Assembly: GCF_017873235.1 (NCBI RefSeq)
Contig: NZ_JAGGJZ010000002.1
Coordinates: forward strand, 248,001 to 312,000
Length of the DNA stretch: 64,000 nt
DNA from: Clostridium moniliforme
GTDB lineage: Bacteria; Bacillota; Clostridia; Clostridiales; Clostridiaceae
Direction: 5' to 3'
The position numbers and the translations under genes are program-made. Below are positions 25,612 through 34,338 of the stretch, one piece after another. Below the pieces are notes generated by a model. That model saw nothing but the letters and a program-made list of their open reading frames with translations, was not told where the DNA came from and ran no database searches. Each line of letters opens with the position of its first letter. The stretch's first letter is position 1.

Positions 25612-26076
25612 ATGAATTTAACTGAACAATTTAGATCTTTAAATTATAAAAATTTTAATATTAATATGACAGAATTTGTGAATGAAAATAAATTGAATAG
25701 CAAAACCAATTATTTAATAGTAACATCACTACAAAATAAATATACTTATATTTTTCAAAGGAAAGGCGATTCTTGGATTCAATTATATAAATGGATATGC
25801 ACAGTAGGTAAACAGTTAACTCCAACTGTAAAAGGAATGTTTAAAATAACTGGAAGAAAGAGAGGGTTTGGAACTGAATTATATAGTGTTAAATATGCCA
25901 CAAGAATTATTGGAAGATATTATTATCATTCAATTCTTTATGATAAAACAGGTAAATATATAATAGATGGAAGACTTGGTATGGCATTAAGTCATGGATG
26001 TATAAGATTAAAAGTAAATAATGCAAAATGGATATATGAAAATATACCAGATGGAACTACTGTTATAATTTCATAA
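25612..26076 (+). CDS. short L,D-transpeptidase-like protein without signal peptide
   Basis: A YkuD-fold protein of 154 residues. The catalytic signature is LSHGCIRLKVNNAKWIYENIPDGTTV, with the nucleophile in HGC; YYYHSILYD gives the upstream His. The N-terminus (MNLTEQFRSLNYKNFNINMTEF) has no signal peptide or membrane segment, although the known substrates lie outside the cell. Possible explanations are a spore-compartment role, release on lysis, or a missed upstream start; no better start with a ribosome site is seen. AAAGGAAAAG stands before ATG. Confidence 0.8.
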   Translation: MNLTEQFRSLNYKNFNINMTEFVNENKLNSKTNYLIVTSLQNKYTYIFQRKGDSWIQLYKWICTVGKQLTPTVKGMFKITGRKRGFGTELYSVKYATRIIGRYYYHSILYDKTGKYIIDGRLGMALSHGCIRLKVNNAKWIYENIPDGTTVIIS

Positions 26077-26115
26077 TACCTTTTTATATATAATTTTTAT
26101 AAAAAACTTTAAATA

Positions 26116-26142
26116 AAAAACCACCTAAAAAGGTGGTTTTTA
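26116..26142. terminator. bidirectional terminator before fba
   Basis: AAAAACCACCT-AAAA-AGGTGGTTTTT is a perfect 11-base hairpin flanked by A/T-runs between convergent genes. Confidence 0.9.
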
Positions 26143-26148
26143 TAAATA

Positions 26149-27012
26149 TTAAGCTCTGTTAACTGAACCGAACATTTCCATTTTTTCTTTTACTAAAGCT
26201 TTAATAGCTTCAAATCCTGGAGCAAGAAGTTTTCTTGGGTCAAATCCCTTTCCTTCTAGATCCTTTCCTTCTTCAACGTACTTTCTAGTAGCTTCTTGGA
26301 ATGCTAATTGACATTCTGTATTAACATTAATCTTTGAAACTCCAAGTGATATAGCTTTTTTAATCATATCATCAGGAATTCCTGTACCACCGTGAAGAAC
26401 TAATGGCATTGGAGCAGTAGCACCTTCTATAGCAGCTAAAGCATCAAAGTTAAGTCCTTTCCAGTTTGATGGGTATTTTCCGTGAATATTTCCGATTCCA
26501 GCTGCTAGCATTGTAACTCCTAAGTCAGCTATTTGTTTACATTCTTGAGGATCTGCTATTTCTCCAGCTCCGATAACTCCGTCTTCTTCTCCACCAATTG
26601 AACCAACTTCAGCTTCTAATGATAAACCTTTTCCTGAAGTTAATTTAACTAATTCTGAAGTTTTTTCTATATTTTCAGCTAATGGATAGTGTGATCCATC
26701 AAACATAATTGATGAGAATCCAGCTTCAATAGCCTTGTGAGCTCCTTCGTAGCTACCGTGGTCTAGGTGTAAAGCAACAGGAACTGATATGTTTAATTCA
26801 TCTAACATTCCGTTAACCATTCCAACTACTGTCTTATAGCCACACATATATTTTGCAGCACCTTCTGATACTCCTAGTATTACTGGTGATCTGTTTTCTT
26901 CTGCAGTTAATAATATAGCTTTAGTCCATTCTAAATTATTGATGTTGAATTGTCCAACTGCATATTTGCCTTCTCTAGCTTTATTTAGCATTTCTTTTGC
27001 TGAAACTAACAT
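26149..27012 (-). CDS. fba: class II fructose-bisphosphate aldolase
   Basis: Central glycolysis and gluconeogenesis enzyme splitting fructose-1,6-bisphosphate, Zn-dependent. The 287-residue protein shows AVGQFNINNLEW, ALHLDHGSYEGAHKAIEAGFSSIMFDGSH with the catalytic Asp and metal His, and EAEVGSIGGEEDG. It also has GNIHGKYP and the phosphate-binding LVLHGGTGIPDD and INVNTECQ. ATG 27012 is used because GGAGG lies 8 bases upstream; the longer frame lacks a ribosome site. Its codons are the more C-rich optimal kind, consistent with high expression. Monocistronic. Confidence 0.96.
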   Translation of the reverse strand: MLVSAKEMLNKAREGKYAVGQFNINNLEWTKAILLTAEENRSPVILGVSEGAAKYMCGYKTVVGMVNGMLDELNISVPVALHLDHGSYEGAHKAIEAGFSSIMFDGSHYPLAENIEKTSELVKLTSGKGLSLEAEVGSIGGEEDGVIGAGEIADPQECKQIADLGVTMLAAGIGNIHGKYPSNWKGLNFDALAAIEGATAPMPLVLHGGTGIPDDMIKKAISLGVSKINVNTECQLAFQEATRKYVEEGKDLEGKGFDPRKLLAPGFEAIKALVKEKMEMFGSVNRA

Positions 27013-27340
27013 GTGCAAAACCTCCATATATTTATATAATTATTATTTTGAGAATTAAATGCTATAACATATAGTTCTCTCTACCTAGTAGTATAACCTA
27101 AAATTATAATTATGAAAATAGTAAAATATATAAAATTAATCTATTAGATAATATATAGTAGCTTATATCTCTATATATATAAATATATAGAAAATTTATT
27201 AAACTTTTATTAATTAATCATTTTGTTTCCAAATGTTAATCTTTTTTACTTAAATAAATAGTAATATATAAACATATAATATAATTAGAAATTATAAATA
27301 AATCTTGAGCAAAAGATAACAAAGTAGAGGAACGATTTAA
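27013..27340. promoter_or_regulatory. divergent control region of fba and the deacetylase gene
   Basis: For fba (minus strand) a weak pair TTTTCA-17-TATACT is visible. A short dyad CTATA-ACA-TATAG (27062-27074) lies in its leader. For the plus-strand gene only AT-rich -10-like runs are seen before the ribosome site GAGG. No other gene. Confidence 0.35.
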
Positions 27341-28390
27341 ATGGAAATGAACAGAAAAAATGGAAGAAGATTTAAAAAAAGAAAAGCAAGAAAAAGAGCA
27401 ATGATAACTGGTATTATAATAGTTGCTTTATTAGCATCCGGAGTTGGAATTTATGCTTATGCTCATCATCAAAGTAGTGATAATAAAGCAGTTACAGAGG
27501 AAAGTTCTAAACAAAAATCAGGTGCATCAACAAATAATGTAGCAGAAGAAGCACCAAAGCCAACAGACATAATGAAGGATCAAAATATAATAAATTCAGC
27601 TAACAGTTATGCTGTACCTGCAAATGACGTCCTAAAAATGATGAAATCTAAAAAGCCTATAAATAATGAAAAAGAAGTTTTCTTAACATTTGATGATGGA
27701 CCAAGCGAAAATACAAGTAATATTTTAAAAATATTAAAGGAAGAAAATGTACATGCTACATTTTTTGTATTAGGTTCACAACTTAAAAATAATCCTGAAA
27801 ATCAAAAATTATTAAAGGATGAAATTGATAGTGGAAATGCAATAGCTAACCATACTTTTAGTCACGATTATCATAAATTATATCCAGGAAATAGTGTTAA
27901 TGTAAAAGTATTTATGAATGAAATAAATGAAAATAATGAGCAAATGAAAAATATTTTAGGACCAAACTTTAATGCAAGAGTTTTAAGAATGCCAGGTGGA
28001 TATATGTCAAGAGTATATTATCATGATCCTCATTTAAAACAATTAAATGAAGCATTAAGAAAAGAAGGTATAATGTCTATTGACTGGGATGCAGAAACTG
28101 GAGATGCAGAATCAAACACTTATTCAGTAGATCATTTAGTTTCTAGAGCTAGGTTTTATATGGAGAGAGAAGATCATATAGTCTTACTAATGCATGATGC
28201 AGCTGCAAAAAAATCAACAGTTAAAGCATTACCACAAATTATAAAAATGTTTAAAGATAAAGGATACAAATTTAAGGTAATAAAAAATGCTCCTATGAGT
28301 TATTTTGAACAATCTAACAATAATACAGAAAATAGCAATAAAACATCAAATAATAATCAAACAGGAAATTCAACAAGTAGCAATAAATAA
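27341..28390 (+). CDS. membrane-anchored polysaccharide (peptidoglycan) deacetylase
   Basis: A NodB-fold deacetylase that likely removes N-acetyl groups from cell-wall sugars and raises lysozyme resistance. The 349 residues start with a strongly basic stretch and one membrane helix (MITGIIIVALLASGVGIYAY), so the enzyme faces outward. Motif 1 is LTFDDGPSENT (catalytic base and metal Asp), motif 2 ANHTFSH (metal His pair), motif 3 LRMPGG, motif 4 IDWDAETGD and motif 5 VLLMHDA with the catalytic His. The C-terminal 25 residues are a low-complexity Asn/Ser/Thr tail. GAGGAAC precedes the start. Confidence 0.92.
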   Translation: MEMNRKNGRRFKKRKARKRAMITGIIIVALLASGVGIYAYAHHQSSDNKAVTEESSKQKSGASTNNVAEEAPKPTDIMKDQNIINSANSYAVPANDVLKMMKSKKPINNEKEVFLTFDDGPSENTSNILKILKEENVHATFFVLGSQLKNNPENQKLLKDEIDSGNAIANHTFSHDYHKLYPGNSVNVKVFMNEINENNEQMKNILGPNFNARVLRMPGGYMSRVYYHDPHLKQLNEALRKEGIMSIDWDAETGDAESNTYSVDHLVSRARFYMEREDHIVLLMHDAAAKKSTVKALPQIIKMFKDKGYKFKVIKNAPMSYFEQSNNNTENSNKTSNNNQTGNSTSSNK

Positions 28391-28422
28391 AAAAAGGCAA
28401 GAATTAATTTCTTGCCTTTTTT
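28389..28422. terminator. bidirectional terminator
   Basis: AAAAAAGGCAAGAA and TTTCTTGCCTTTTTT form a strong symmetric hairpin between convergent genes. Confidence 0.9.
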
Positions 28423-28424
28423 AT

Positions 28425-29810
28425 TTAGTTATATAATATTTTTCTTGATGTATCATTATAATATGGTGAACTTGGATAAGAATCTTCTAAATGCTGAGCA
28501 TATTTTTTAGCTTTAGATTTATCACCTTTATCATTATAATATAAGCATAGATTGTATAATACTTCAGCAGTATATAAATCTGAATGTGGGTATTTATTTA
28601 AATAGTCTTCAAAATATTTAACACCATCATCCTTCTTATCTAATGCGTTATATGTTGAACCCATAAAGTATAATATATGAGGTTCTAAGTAGCTTCCATC
28701 ACAGAATTTATAAGCTTTTGAAAAACTATCTAATGCAACATCATACTTTTTATTTTTATAACTGTCTAGTCCTTCATTGTAGAATTTTTCTACTCCATCT
28801 TTCTTCATTATATCAATAGCTTGATTATATGAATCTTTAGCATCTGAAGGTACTTTATCTTTAGGAACTTCATTTAATAAAGTATAAATAGCATTCATAT
28901 CTTTATCTTTAATTGCTTTATCAAGATTAGTTTTAAGATTTTTTTCTAATTGTTCCTCTTTAATAGCTTGACTTTGTTCAGTATTATTCGTAGAAGAATT
29001 ATTAAATTGTTTTACAGCTACACAGGAAGCAGCGACTACTATAATTGCACAAACAGCAATTATTGCAGATTTTTTGCCTTTACTTAATGAAGTTTTAGTA
29101 TTTTTAGAAGTTTCCTCAGTATTAGAGGAATCATCATTGATTACTTCTTCTTTGGGTGAATCGATATCATTATTTTTATTTAAAGTTTCTTCTTCATTAA
29201 CAGAAGATGTATTTAAACTTACATTTTCAGAAGATTCATCTATCTTTTCCGTTGCTTGTTCAGTTGCCTTTTCTTCTAGCATTTCAGATACTTTTTCATT
29301 TTGTTTATTAACTACTTCTTCAGTATTATCTTTAACTAAATTTTCAGGATCTTCTTTTACTTTATCCTCTGAAAGGGCAGGCTCTTCTTTAATTTTATTA
29401 TTTTCTTCACACATTTCATCAGGAGCATTAGGAGTTTCTTCGTTTGGTGAAGGATATCCTTCTTTTGATGTTTCGTTAGGATTTATTATATCCTCTATTT
29501 CACTTTCTGGTGTACTACTTATAGTATTTAGATTATCATAACTTAAAGCTTTCTCTTTAGTTTCTTTATCTATATCCGCAAGACGCATTTTAGCTGTAGG
29601 ATTATTATTGTATTCAGAATTAATTTTCCAATTTAATATTGCTTCATCAATTCTATCTAATTTAAATAAAATTTCACCTTCAAGTTCTAAGGCTTTTTCA
29701 TTATTATAATCTTTAGTTAAAATTTTGTCGCAAATTTTTAAAGCTTCCTTATAATTTTTATCTTTAAAATATTTATTTGCTTTGTTTAATTTTTTTTCAA
29801 AATTAGCCAT
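28425..29810 (-). CDS. TPR-repeat protein with central acidic linker and one membrane helix
   Basis: A 461-residue protein. The N-terminal 80 residues hold two TPR-like helix pairs (NKANKYFKDKNYKEALKICDK and ALELEGEILFKLDRIDEAI) and are probably cytoplasmic. A Glu/Asn/Ser-rich linker (about 85-240) leads to one membrane helix (about 248-268, SAIIAVCAIIVVAASCVAV). The C-terminal part outside the membrane ends in further TPRs (YNEGLDSYKNKKYDVALDSFSKAYKF, ILYFMGSTYNALDKKDDGVKYFEDYL, YNLCLYYNDKGDKSKAKKYAQ). It is a scaffold-type protein; the partner is unknown. AAGGAGGAACT precedes ATG. Confidence 0.82.
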   Translation of the reverse strand: MANFEKKLNKANKYFKDKNYKEALKICDKILTKDYNNEKALELEGEILFKLDRIDEAILNWKINSEYNNNPTAKMRLADIDKETKEKALSYDNLNTISSTPESEIEDIINPNETSKEGYPSPNEETPNAPDEMCEENNKIKEEPALSEDKVKEDPENLVKDNTEEVVNKQNEKVSEMLEEKATEQATEKIDESSENVSLNTSSVNEEETLNKNNDIDSPKEEVINDDSSNTEETSKNTKTSLSKGKKSAIIAVCAIIVVAASCVAVKQFNNSSTNNTEQSQAIKEEQLEKNLKTNLDKAIKDKDMNAIYTLLNEVPKDKVPSDAKDSYNQAIDIMKKDGVEKFYNEGLDSYKNKKYDVALDSFSKAYKFCDGSYLEPHILYFMGSTYNALDKKDDGVKYFEDYLNKYPHSDLYTAEVLYNLCLYYNDKGDKSKAKKYAQHLEDSYPSSPYYNDTSRKILYN

Positions 29811-30174
29811 AGTTCCTCCTTAGTTAATCCACCCTTTATTTTATTTTAATACATATTGTCAATGAATTTATTGCAAAAGTATTTCTTTTATATAAAATTA
29901 TAAAAAAAATATAATTATATTGTAAATTTTAGTAATTAAAGAAAATATATTTAAATAAACATTATTAATGATATCACTAAGTTTTGTGTAAATGTTAACA
30001 AAATAACATGATGTTAATAATTTAATAAAAAATTTACAAAAATAATTTCACTTATATATAACAATAAATATTTAGAAAAATATACTATATAAATATTTAA
30101 AATTTATATGGACAAAGAAAAAATTTATGTTAAACTGAAATCTGTATTTTAATTTAGAGAAAGGGGATAGATAT
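29811..30174. promoter_or_regulatory. 364-base divergent gap with promoter of the EamA gene
   Basis: Very AT-rich with several ATGTTAA/GTTAAC-like runs near 29990-30015 but no gene. TGGACA (30109-30114), a 16-base spacer and TAAACT (30131-30136) make a plausible promoter for the plus-strand transporter. Confidence 0.5.
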
Positions 30175-31083
30175 ATGAAAGAAAGAAATTTAGTGTTTCA
30201 TATTCTTGCATTATTAACAATGATAGTTTGGGGATTATCATATTTAAGTTCTGAAATAGCAATGAGAGAAGTTCCTCCATCACTATTAGCTTTTTATAGA
30301 TTTTTAATAGCTGGTGGAGTTTTATATTTAATAAAAAGATGGAAATTTAAAAAAGATAAAATTATAAAAGGAGATATGAAATATTTAATTTTAGGTGGAA
30401 TATTTGGTGTTGCACTATATTTTTCACTTCAAAATTTTGCAGTATATTATACATCTTCTTTAAATGTTTCTGTTTTAATAGCAATTACTCCTGTATTTAC
30501 ATTATTAGTTCAAAGAATATTTTTTAAGGAAAAACTTAATGTATATAAAAGTAGTGGAGTTATAATTAGTGTTTTTGGTATATTTTTAATAGTTGCATCA
30601 AAAGGAAAAATAAGTCTCTTTTCAGAAGGTTCAATTGGAGATGTTATGACAATTTGTGCTGTATTTAGTTGGATTGTTTATAATATAGTTATAGGTAAGC
30701 TTAAAGGAACATATAGTGCTATAACTATAACAGCTTACCAATCATTATGGGGAGCATTATTTTTATCACCAACTCTTTTATTAGATAAACCTAAAATGGT
30801 TTCACCATTAACAATATTTAATATTATATATCTTTCAATATTTTGTACAATAATAGCTTTTGTTTTATATATAAGATGCCTTCAAAGACTTGGACCAACA
30901 ATTATTACAACTTATGTTAATTTTCAGCCTGTAGTTGGAGTTATAGCAGCTTGTATTTTGCTTGGACAAAAAATTAATAGTCTACAATTTTTAGGAAGTG
31001 CTTGTATAATAGTAAGTGCATTTTTAGTAAATAAAAAGGTTAAGGAAAAAAATAAAGTTGTAGTAGAACAATTACAAGTATAA
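30175..31083 (+). CDS. EamA/DMT-superfamily transporter
   Basis: A ten-helix drug/metabolite transporter of 302 residues made of two EamA repeats. The first shows LTMIVWGLSYLSSEIAMREVPPSLLAFYRFL, the second SIGDVMTICAVFSWIVYNIVIGKL and GPTIITTYVNFQPVVGVIAA. These are diagnostic for RhaT/YdcZ-type exporters of metabolites or amino acids. The end is basic and cytoplasmic. AAAGGGG precedes ATG. Monocistronic; substrate cannot be inferred. Confidence 0.88.
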   Translation: MKERNLVFHILALLTMIVWGLSYLSSEIAMREVPPSLLAFYRFLIAGGVLYLIKRWKFKKDKIIKGDMKYLILGGIFGVALYFSLQNFAVYYTSSLNVSVLIAITPVFTLLVQRIFFKEKLNVYKSSGVIISVFGIFLIVASKGKISLFSEGSIGDVMTICAVFSWIVYNIVIGKLKGTYSAITITAYQSLWGALFLSPTLLLDKPKMVSPLTIFNIIYLSIFCTIIAFVLYIRCLQRLGPTIITTYVNFQPVVGVIAACILLGQKINSLQFLGSACIIVSAFLVNKKVKEKNKVVVEQLQV

Positions 31084-31123
31084 ATTAATAATCAATTATT
31101 TAATAATATAATAAAATTTATTT

Positions 31124-31160
31124 AAAAAGGATACATTATTTTTATGTATCTCTTTTTTTT
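31124..31160 (+). terminator. terminator after the EamA gene
   Basis: GGATACAT pairs with ATGTATCT around a T-rich loop, followed by eight Ts. Confidence 0.8.
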
Positions 31161-31302
31161 ATAGTTATATTAATATATTTGTATAAAATTTAACAAAAAA
31201 CTATTTACAAATAAGCTTTAAAGAAGTATTATTTATTCAAAGATATTAATAAAGATTATTAGATAGTAATAAATGTTATATGATTTTAGGAGGAATTAAA
31301 TT

Positions 31303-32634
31303 ATGAAGGTTATTGTTATAGGATGTACACATGCAGGTACTGCAACAGTAGTAAATTTAAAGGAGTTATATCCAGAATCAGAAGTTACAGTTTATGAAAG
31401 AAATGATAATGTTTCATTTTTATCATGTGGTATAGCACTTCATGTTGGAAATGTTGTTAAGGATTTAAATGATATGTTTTATAATTCACCAGAAGGTTTA
31501 GCTAAACTTGGTGTTAAGACAAATATGAAACATGATGTTTTAGATATAGATTTTGATAATAAAAAAGTTAAGGTTAAAAACTTAGTTACAGAAGAAATTT
31601 TTGAGGATAGTTATGATAAACTTGTTTTAACAGTTGGATCATGGCCAATAGTTCCAAAATTTGAAGGTGGAGACTTAGAAAATATAGTTCTTTGCAAAAA
31701 TTATAATCAAGCAAAAGATATAACTGAAAAAGGAAAATCAGCTAAAAATGTAGTTATAATTGGAGCTGGATATATTGGAGTTGAACTTGCAGAAGCCTTT
31801 GAAATTTTAGGTAAAAATGTTACTTTAATTGATGCAGAAGAAAGAATTATGGCAAAATATTTAGATAAAGAATTTACAGATATTGCAGAAGCTTCATTTA
31901 AAGAACATGGAGTAAAATTAGCACTTGGAGAAAAGGTTCAAAGTTTTGAAGGGGAAAATGGAAAAGTTAAAAAAGTTATAACTGAAAAGGGATCTTATGA
32001 AGGAGATTTAGTTGTATTATGTATCGGATTTAGACCAAATACAACTTTAGTAAATGGAAAGTTAGATACTCTTCCAAATGGAGCTATAATAATAGATGAA
32101 TATATGAGAACAAGCAGAGAAGATGTTTTTGCAGCAGGAGATTGTTGTGTTGTTAAATTTAATCCAACTAAAGAGGATAGATATATTCCACTTGCTACAA
32201 ATGCAGTAAGAATGGGAACTTTAGTTGCAAGAAATATTAATGGACCTACAATTAAATATATGGGAACTCAAGGTACATCAGGAATTAAAATATATGAAAA
32301 TTCTATAGCATCAACAGGTTTAACTGAAGAAGGAGCAAAACTTGTTAAAGGAATAAATGTAGGAAGTTCTACTATTGAAGAAAATTATAGACCAGAATTT
32401 ATGCCAACATATGAAAAAGCAATGGTTAAAATAGTGTTTGATAAAGATACAAGAAGAGTTTTAGGTGGACAAATTATTTCAAAAGTTGATTTAACACAAT
32501 TTATGAATACTTTATCAGTAGTAATTCAAAATGATATGACAGTTGAAGAACTTGCAATGACAGATTTCTTCTTCCAACCACACTTTAATAAACCTTGGAG
32601 CTTATTAAATTCAGTAGCACTTAAGGCACTATAA
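31303..32634 (+). CDS. nox: FAD-dependent NADH oxidase / CoA-disulfide reductase family
   Basis: Cytoplasmic flavoenzyme that oxidises NADH with oxygen (water-forming Nox) or reduces CoA disulfide; in Clostridia it helps oxygen tolerance. The 443-residue protein opens with IVIGCTHAGTATV, the FAD loop typical of Nox. C42 in FLSCGIAL is the single redox Cys. The NADH loop VVIIGAGYIGVELAEAF and FAD-binding VFAAGDCC follow, with a dimerisation domain from about 330. One catalytic Cys in the SxxxxC-type position separates it from glutathione reductases. AGGAGG stands upstream. Nox and CoA-disulfide reductase cannot be told apart by eye. Confidence 0.88.
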   Translation: MKVIVIGCTHAGTATVVNLKELYPESEVTVYERNDNVSFLSCGIALHVGNVVKDLNDMFYNSPEGLAKLGVKTNMKHDVLDIDFDNKKVKVKNLVTEEIFEDSYDKLVLTVGSWPIVPKFEGGDLENIVLCKNYNQAKDITEKGKSAKNVVIIGAGYIGVELAEAFEILGKNVTLIDAEERIMAKYLDKEFTDIAEASFKEHGVKLALGEKVQSFEGENGKVKKVITEKGSYEGDLVVLCIGFRPNTTLVNGKLDTLPNGAIIIDEYMRTSREDVFAAGDCCVVKFNPTKEDRYIPLATNAVRMGTLVARNINGPTIKYMGTQGTSGIKIYENSIASTGLTEEGAKLVKGINVGSSTIEENYRPEFMPTYEKAMVKIVFDKDTRRVLGGQIISKVDLTQFMNTLSVVIQNDMTVEELAMTDFFFQPHFNKPWSLLNSVALKAL

Positions 32635-32675
32635 AATTAAAGTATAAAAGAGAAAAAATAAATTTTAATATATAA

Positions 32676-32711
32676 AAAAAAAGGGATTTCTATTTATGAA
32701 ATCCCTTTTTT
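32676..32711 (+). terminator. terminator after nox
   Basis: AAAAGGGATTTC and GAAATCCCTTTTTT form a perfect stem with a short loop. Confidence 0.9.
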
Positions 32712-33005
32712 ATGTAGATAAATTTGTGTAATAAGAAGATATATTTTTTATCTCTTTATATAAATAATTTCAATATTTTGTAAAATTATTATAATTAAAT
32801 TTTAATGTTATAACTGATAGTTTATTCATTGTTTTGTAAGCCTCTATTAGTAAATTTTATTTTGATTAAATTTTAATATAATAGGTAAGGTAATATAATA
32901 GGGTTTACAATAGGTTTTTAGAATTGTATTTTAAAATACATATTGTTAGTTATAATAAGTATTGATTAAAGAAAATAACTTTAAGGTTATTTAAAAGGAG
33001 ATTAT
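32712..33005 (+). promoter_or_regulatory. gap before fni with a perfect 16-base palindrome
   Basis: TGTATTTTAAAATACA (32925-32940) is a perfect palindrome. A weak TTTACA (32904-32909) with 17-base spacing would put the -10 inside it, so it may be an operator. It ends 65 bases before the fni start. The rest of the gap is AT-rich without a gene. Confidence 0.4.
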
Positions 33006-34046
33006 ATGGATGATTTAAAAAAGAGTAAAGATAGAAAAATTGATCATATAAAGTTTGCAAAGGAAGCATATTTGAATAAGGATTATTTTAAAGATATAAG
33101 AATTTTTAATAACTCTTTGCCTGAAATAAATTATGAAGACATATCCCTTAAAACAAATTTCTTAGGAAAAGAAATAGATATGCCAATAATGATTAATGCA
33201 ATGACTGGAGGCTGTGACTTAAGTTTTAATATAAATAGGGATTTAAGTAAATTATCAAAAGAATTTAATATACCAATGGCTGTAGGTTCTCAGTCTATAA
33301 TGTTTAAAGATAAAACTTTAGAAAAAACTTTTAAAATAGTTAGAGATAATAATAAAGATGGTGTTATTCTTTCTAATTTAAGTGCTTTAAGTTCATTAGA
33401 AAAGGTAAAAAGAGCAATAGATGTAATAGAAGCAGATGGAATACAACTTCATTTAAATTCCTCTCAAGAATTAGTTATGAGAGAGGGAGATAGAAATTTT
33501 AAGGGAATATTAAAAAATATAGAAAATATAATTAGTAATGTAAATGTTCCTGTTATTTTAAAAGAAGTTGGAAGTGGAATAAGTTTTGAAACTTGCAAGA
33601 AACTTGAAAGTGTAGGTGCAAAATATATAGATGTAGGTGGAAAAGGTGGAACAAGTTTTATTAAAATTGAAGCTTTAAGAAGTAAAAATAAATTTTTAGA
33701 GGATATACAAGAGATAGAAATACCAACTCCTGAATCTATAATTTTTTGTAAATTAGCTAGTAAAAATATAAATATAATATCATCTGGAGGAATTAATAAA
33801 GGAAGTCAAATAATTAAGTCTTTAATTTTAGGTAGTAAACTCACAGCGATTGCAGGACCTATACTTCAAATGTATTTAGAAGGTGGAATAGATAAAGTAA
33901 GAGAATATATAAAAAATTTAAATGAAAGCACAAAAATTCTTATGGGATCTTTAGGTTGTGAAACTTTAAATGACCTTAATAAAGTAAAATATTTCTATAA
34001 AGATGAACATATTATTAAAAAGTATATTAGTAATTATAAAAACTAA
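33006..34046 (+). CDS. fni: type 2 isopentenyl-diphosphate delta-isomerase
   Basis: FMN- and NADPH-dependent enzyme interconverting isopentenyl and dimethylallyl diphosphate for isoprenoid synthesis. The 346 residues match the family length. The start motif RKIDHIKFA is the substrate-binding R-K-x-x-H/D-I segment. MINAMTGG and AVGSQSIMF bind FMN, QLHLNSSQELVMREGDR holds the catalytic Gln and metal-binding Glu, and GSGISFETCKKLESVGAKYIDVGGKGGT and SSGGINKGS bind flavin phosphate. AAAGGAG precedes ATG. It ends 86 bases before the SCIFF precursor with no terminator seen, so some read-through is possible. Confidence 0.95.
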   Translation: MDDLKKSKDRKIDHIKFAKEAYLNKDYFKDIRIFNNSLPEINYEDISLKTNFLGKEIDMPIMINAMTGGCDLSFNINRDLSKLSKEFNIPMAVGSQSIMFKDKTLEKTFKIVRDNNKDGVILSNLSALSSLEKVKRAIDVIEADGIQLHLNSSQELVMREGDRNFKGILKNIENIISNVNVPVILKEVGSGISFETCKKLESVGAKYIDVGGKGGTSFIKIEALRSKNKFLEDIQEIEIPTPESIIFCKLASKNINIISSGGINKGSQIIKSLILGSKLTAIAGPILQMYLEGGIDKVREYIKNLNESTKILMGSLGCETLNDLNKVKYFYKDEHIIKKYISNYKN

Positions 34047-34087
34047 TTAGGATAATAGTAAATATTATAGAAGATAATGACTAATTG

Positions 34088-34096
34088 TGATATAAT
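34088..34096 (+). promoter_or_regulatory. extended -10 promoter of the SCIFF gene
   Basis: TGA-TATAAT forms an extended -10 box 37 bases before the precursor ATG. The -35 region is weak, as is common with extended -10 promoters. Confidence 0.6.
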
Positions 34097-34132
34097 TTGT
34101 ATGTTATTCGTTAGTAGTGGAGGAGTATGTAT

Positions 34133-34270
34133 ATGAAACATATAAAGACAATCAATAAAACAAATATCAAAAATAGTTTAAAGAAACCAGGATGCAAAGA
34201 ATGTGCAAACTCATGCCAATCAGCATGTAAGACTTCATGCACAGTTGCAAACTTAGAATGCGAAAACTAA
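34133..34270 (+). CDS. SCIFF ranthipeptide precursor (six Cys in forty-five)
   Basis: A 45-residue ribosomal peptide. The leader is basic (MKHIKTINKTNIKNSLKKPG) and the core carries six Cys: C21, C24, C28, C32, C36 and C43 in CKECANSCQSACKTSC and NLECEN. This is the hallmark of the SCIFF family found across Clostridia, modified to thioether links by a dedicated radical-SAM enzyme, which is the next gene. A strong AGGAGT ribosome site lies 6-8 bases upstream. The mature product and its role are unknown; family studies suggest signalling or physiological functions rather than toxicity. Confidence 0.95.
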   Translation: MKHIKTINKTNIKNSLKKPGCKECANSCQSACKTSCTVANLECEN

Positions 34271-34275
34271 TAAAT

Positions 34276-34306
34276 AAGCAGTAACTTAGTTATTAAGTTA
34301 CTGCTT
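34276..34306 (+). terminator. attenuating hairpin between SCIFF precursor and maturase
   Basis: The perfect 13-base arms AAGCAGTAACTTA and TAAGTTACTGCTT enclose a 5-base loop, 5 bases after the SCIFF stop. The tail AATTATTAATG is only weakly T-rich, so it should stop part of the transcripts or protect the precursor mRNA. Either would give more precursor than maturase. Confidence 0.7.
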
Positions 34307-34338
34307 AATTATTAATGTAATTTCAGGAGGAGTTTAAA

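Noticed and set aside
29074..29541. 155-codon open frame opposite the TPR gene
   Set aside because: It is Ser/Leu/Phe-rich, the reverse of the Glu/Asn-rich linker, and has no ribosome site.
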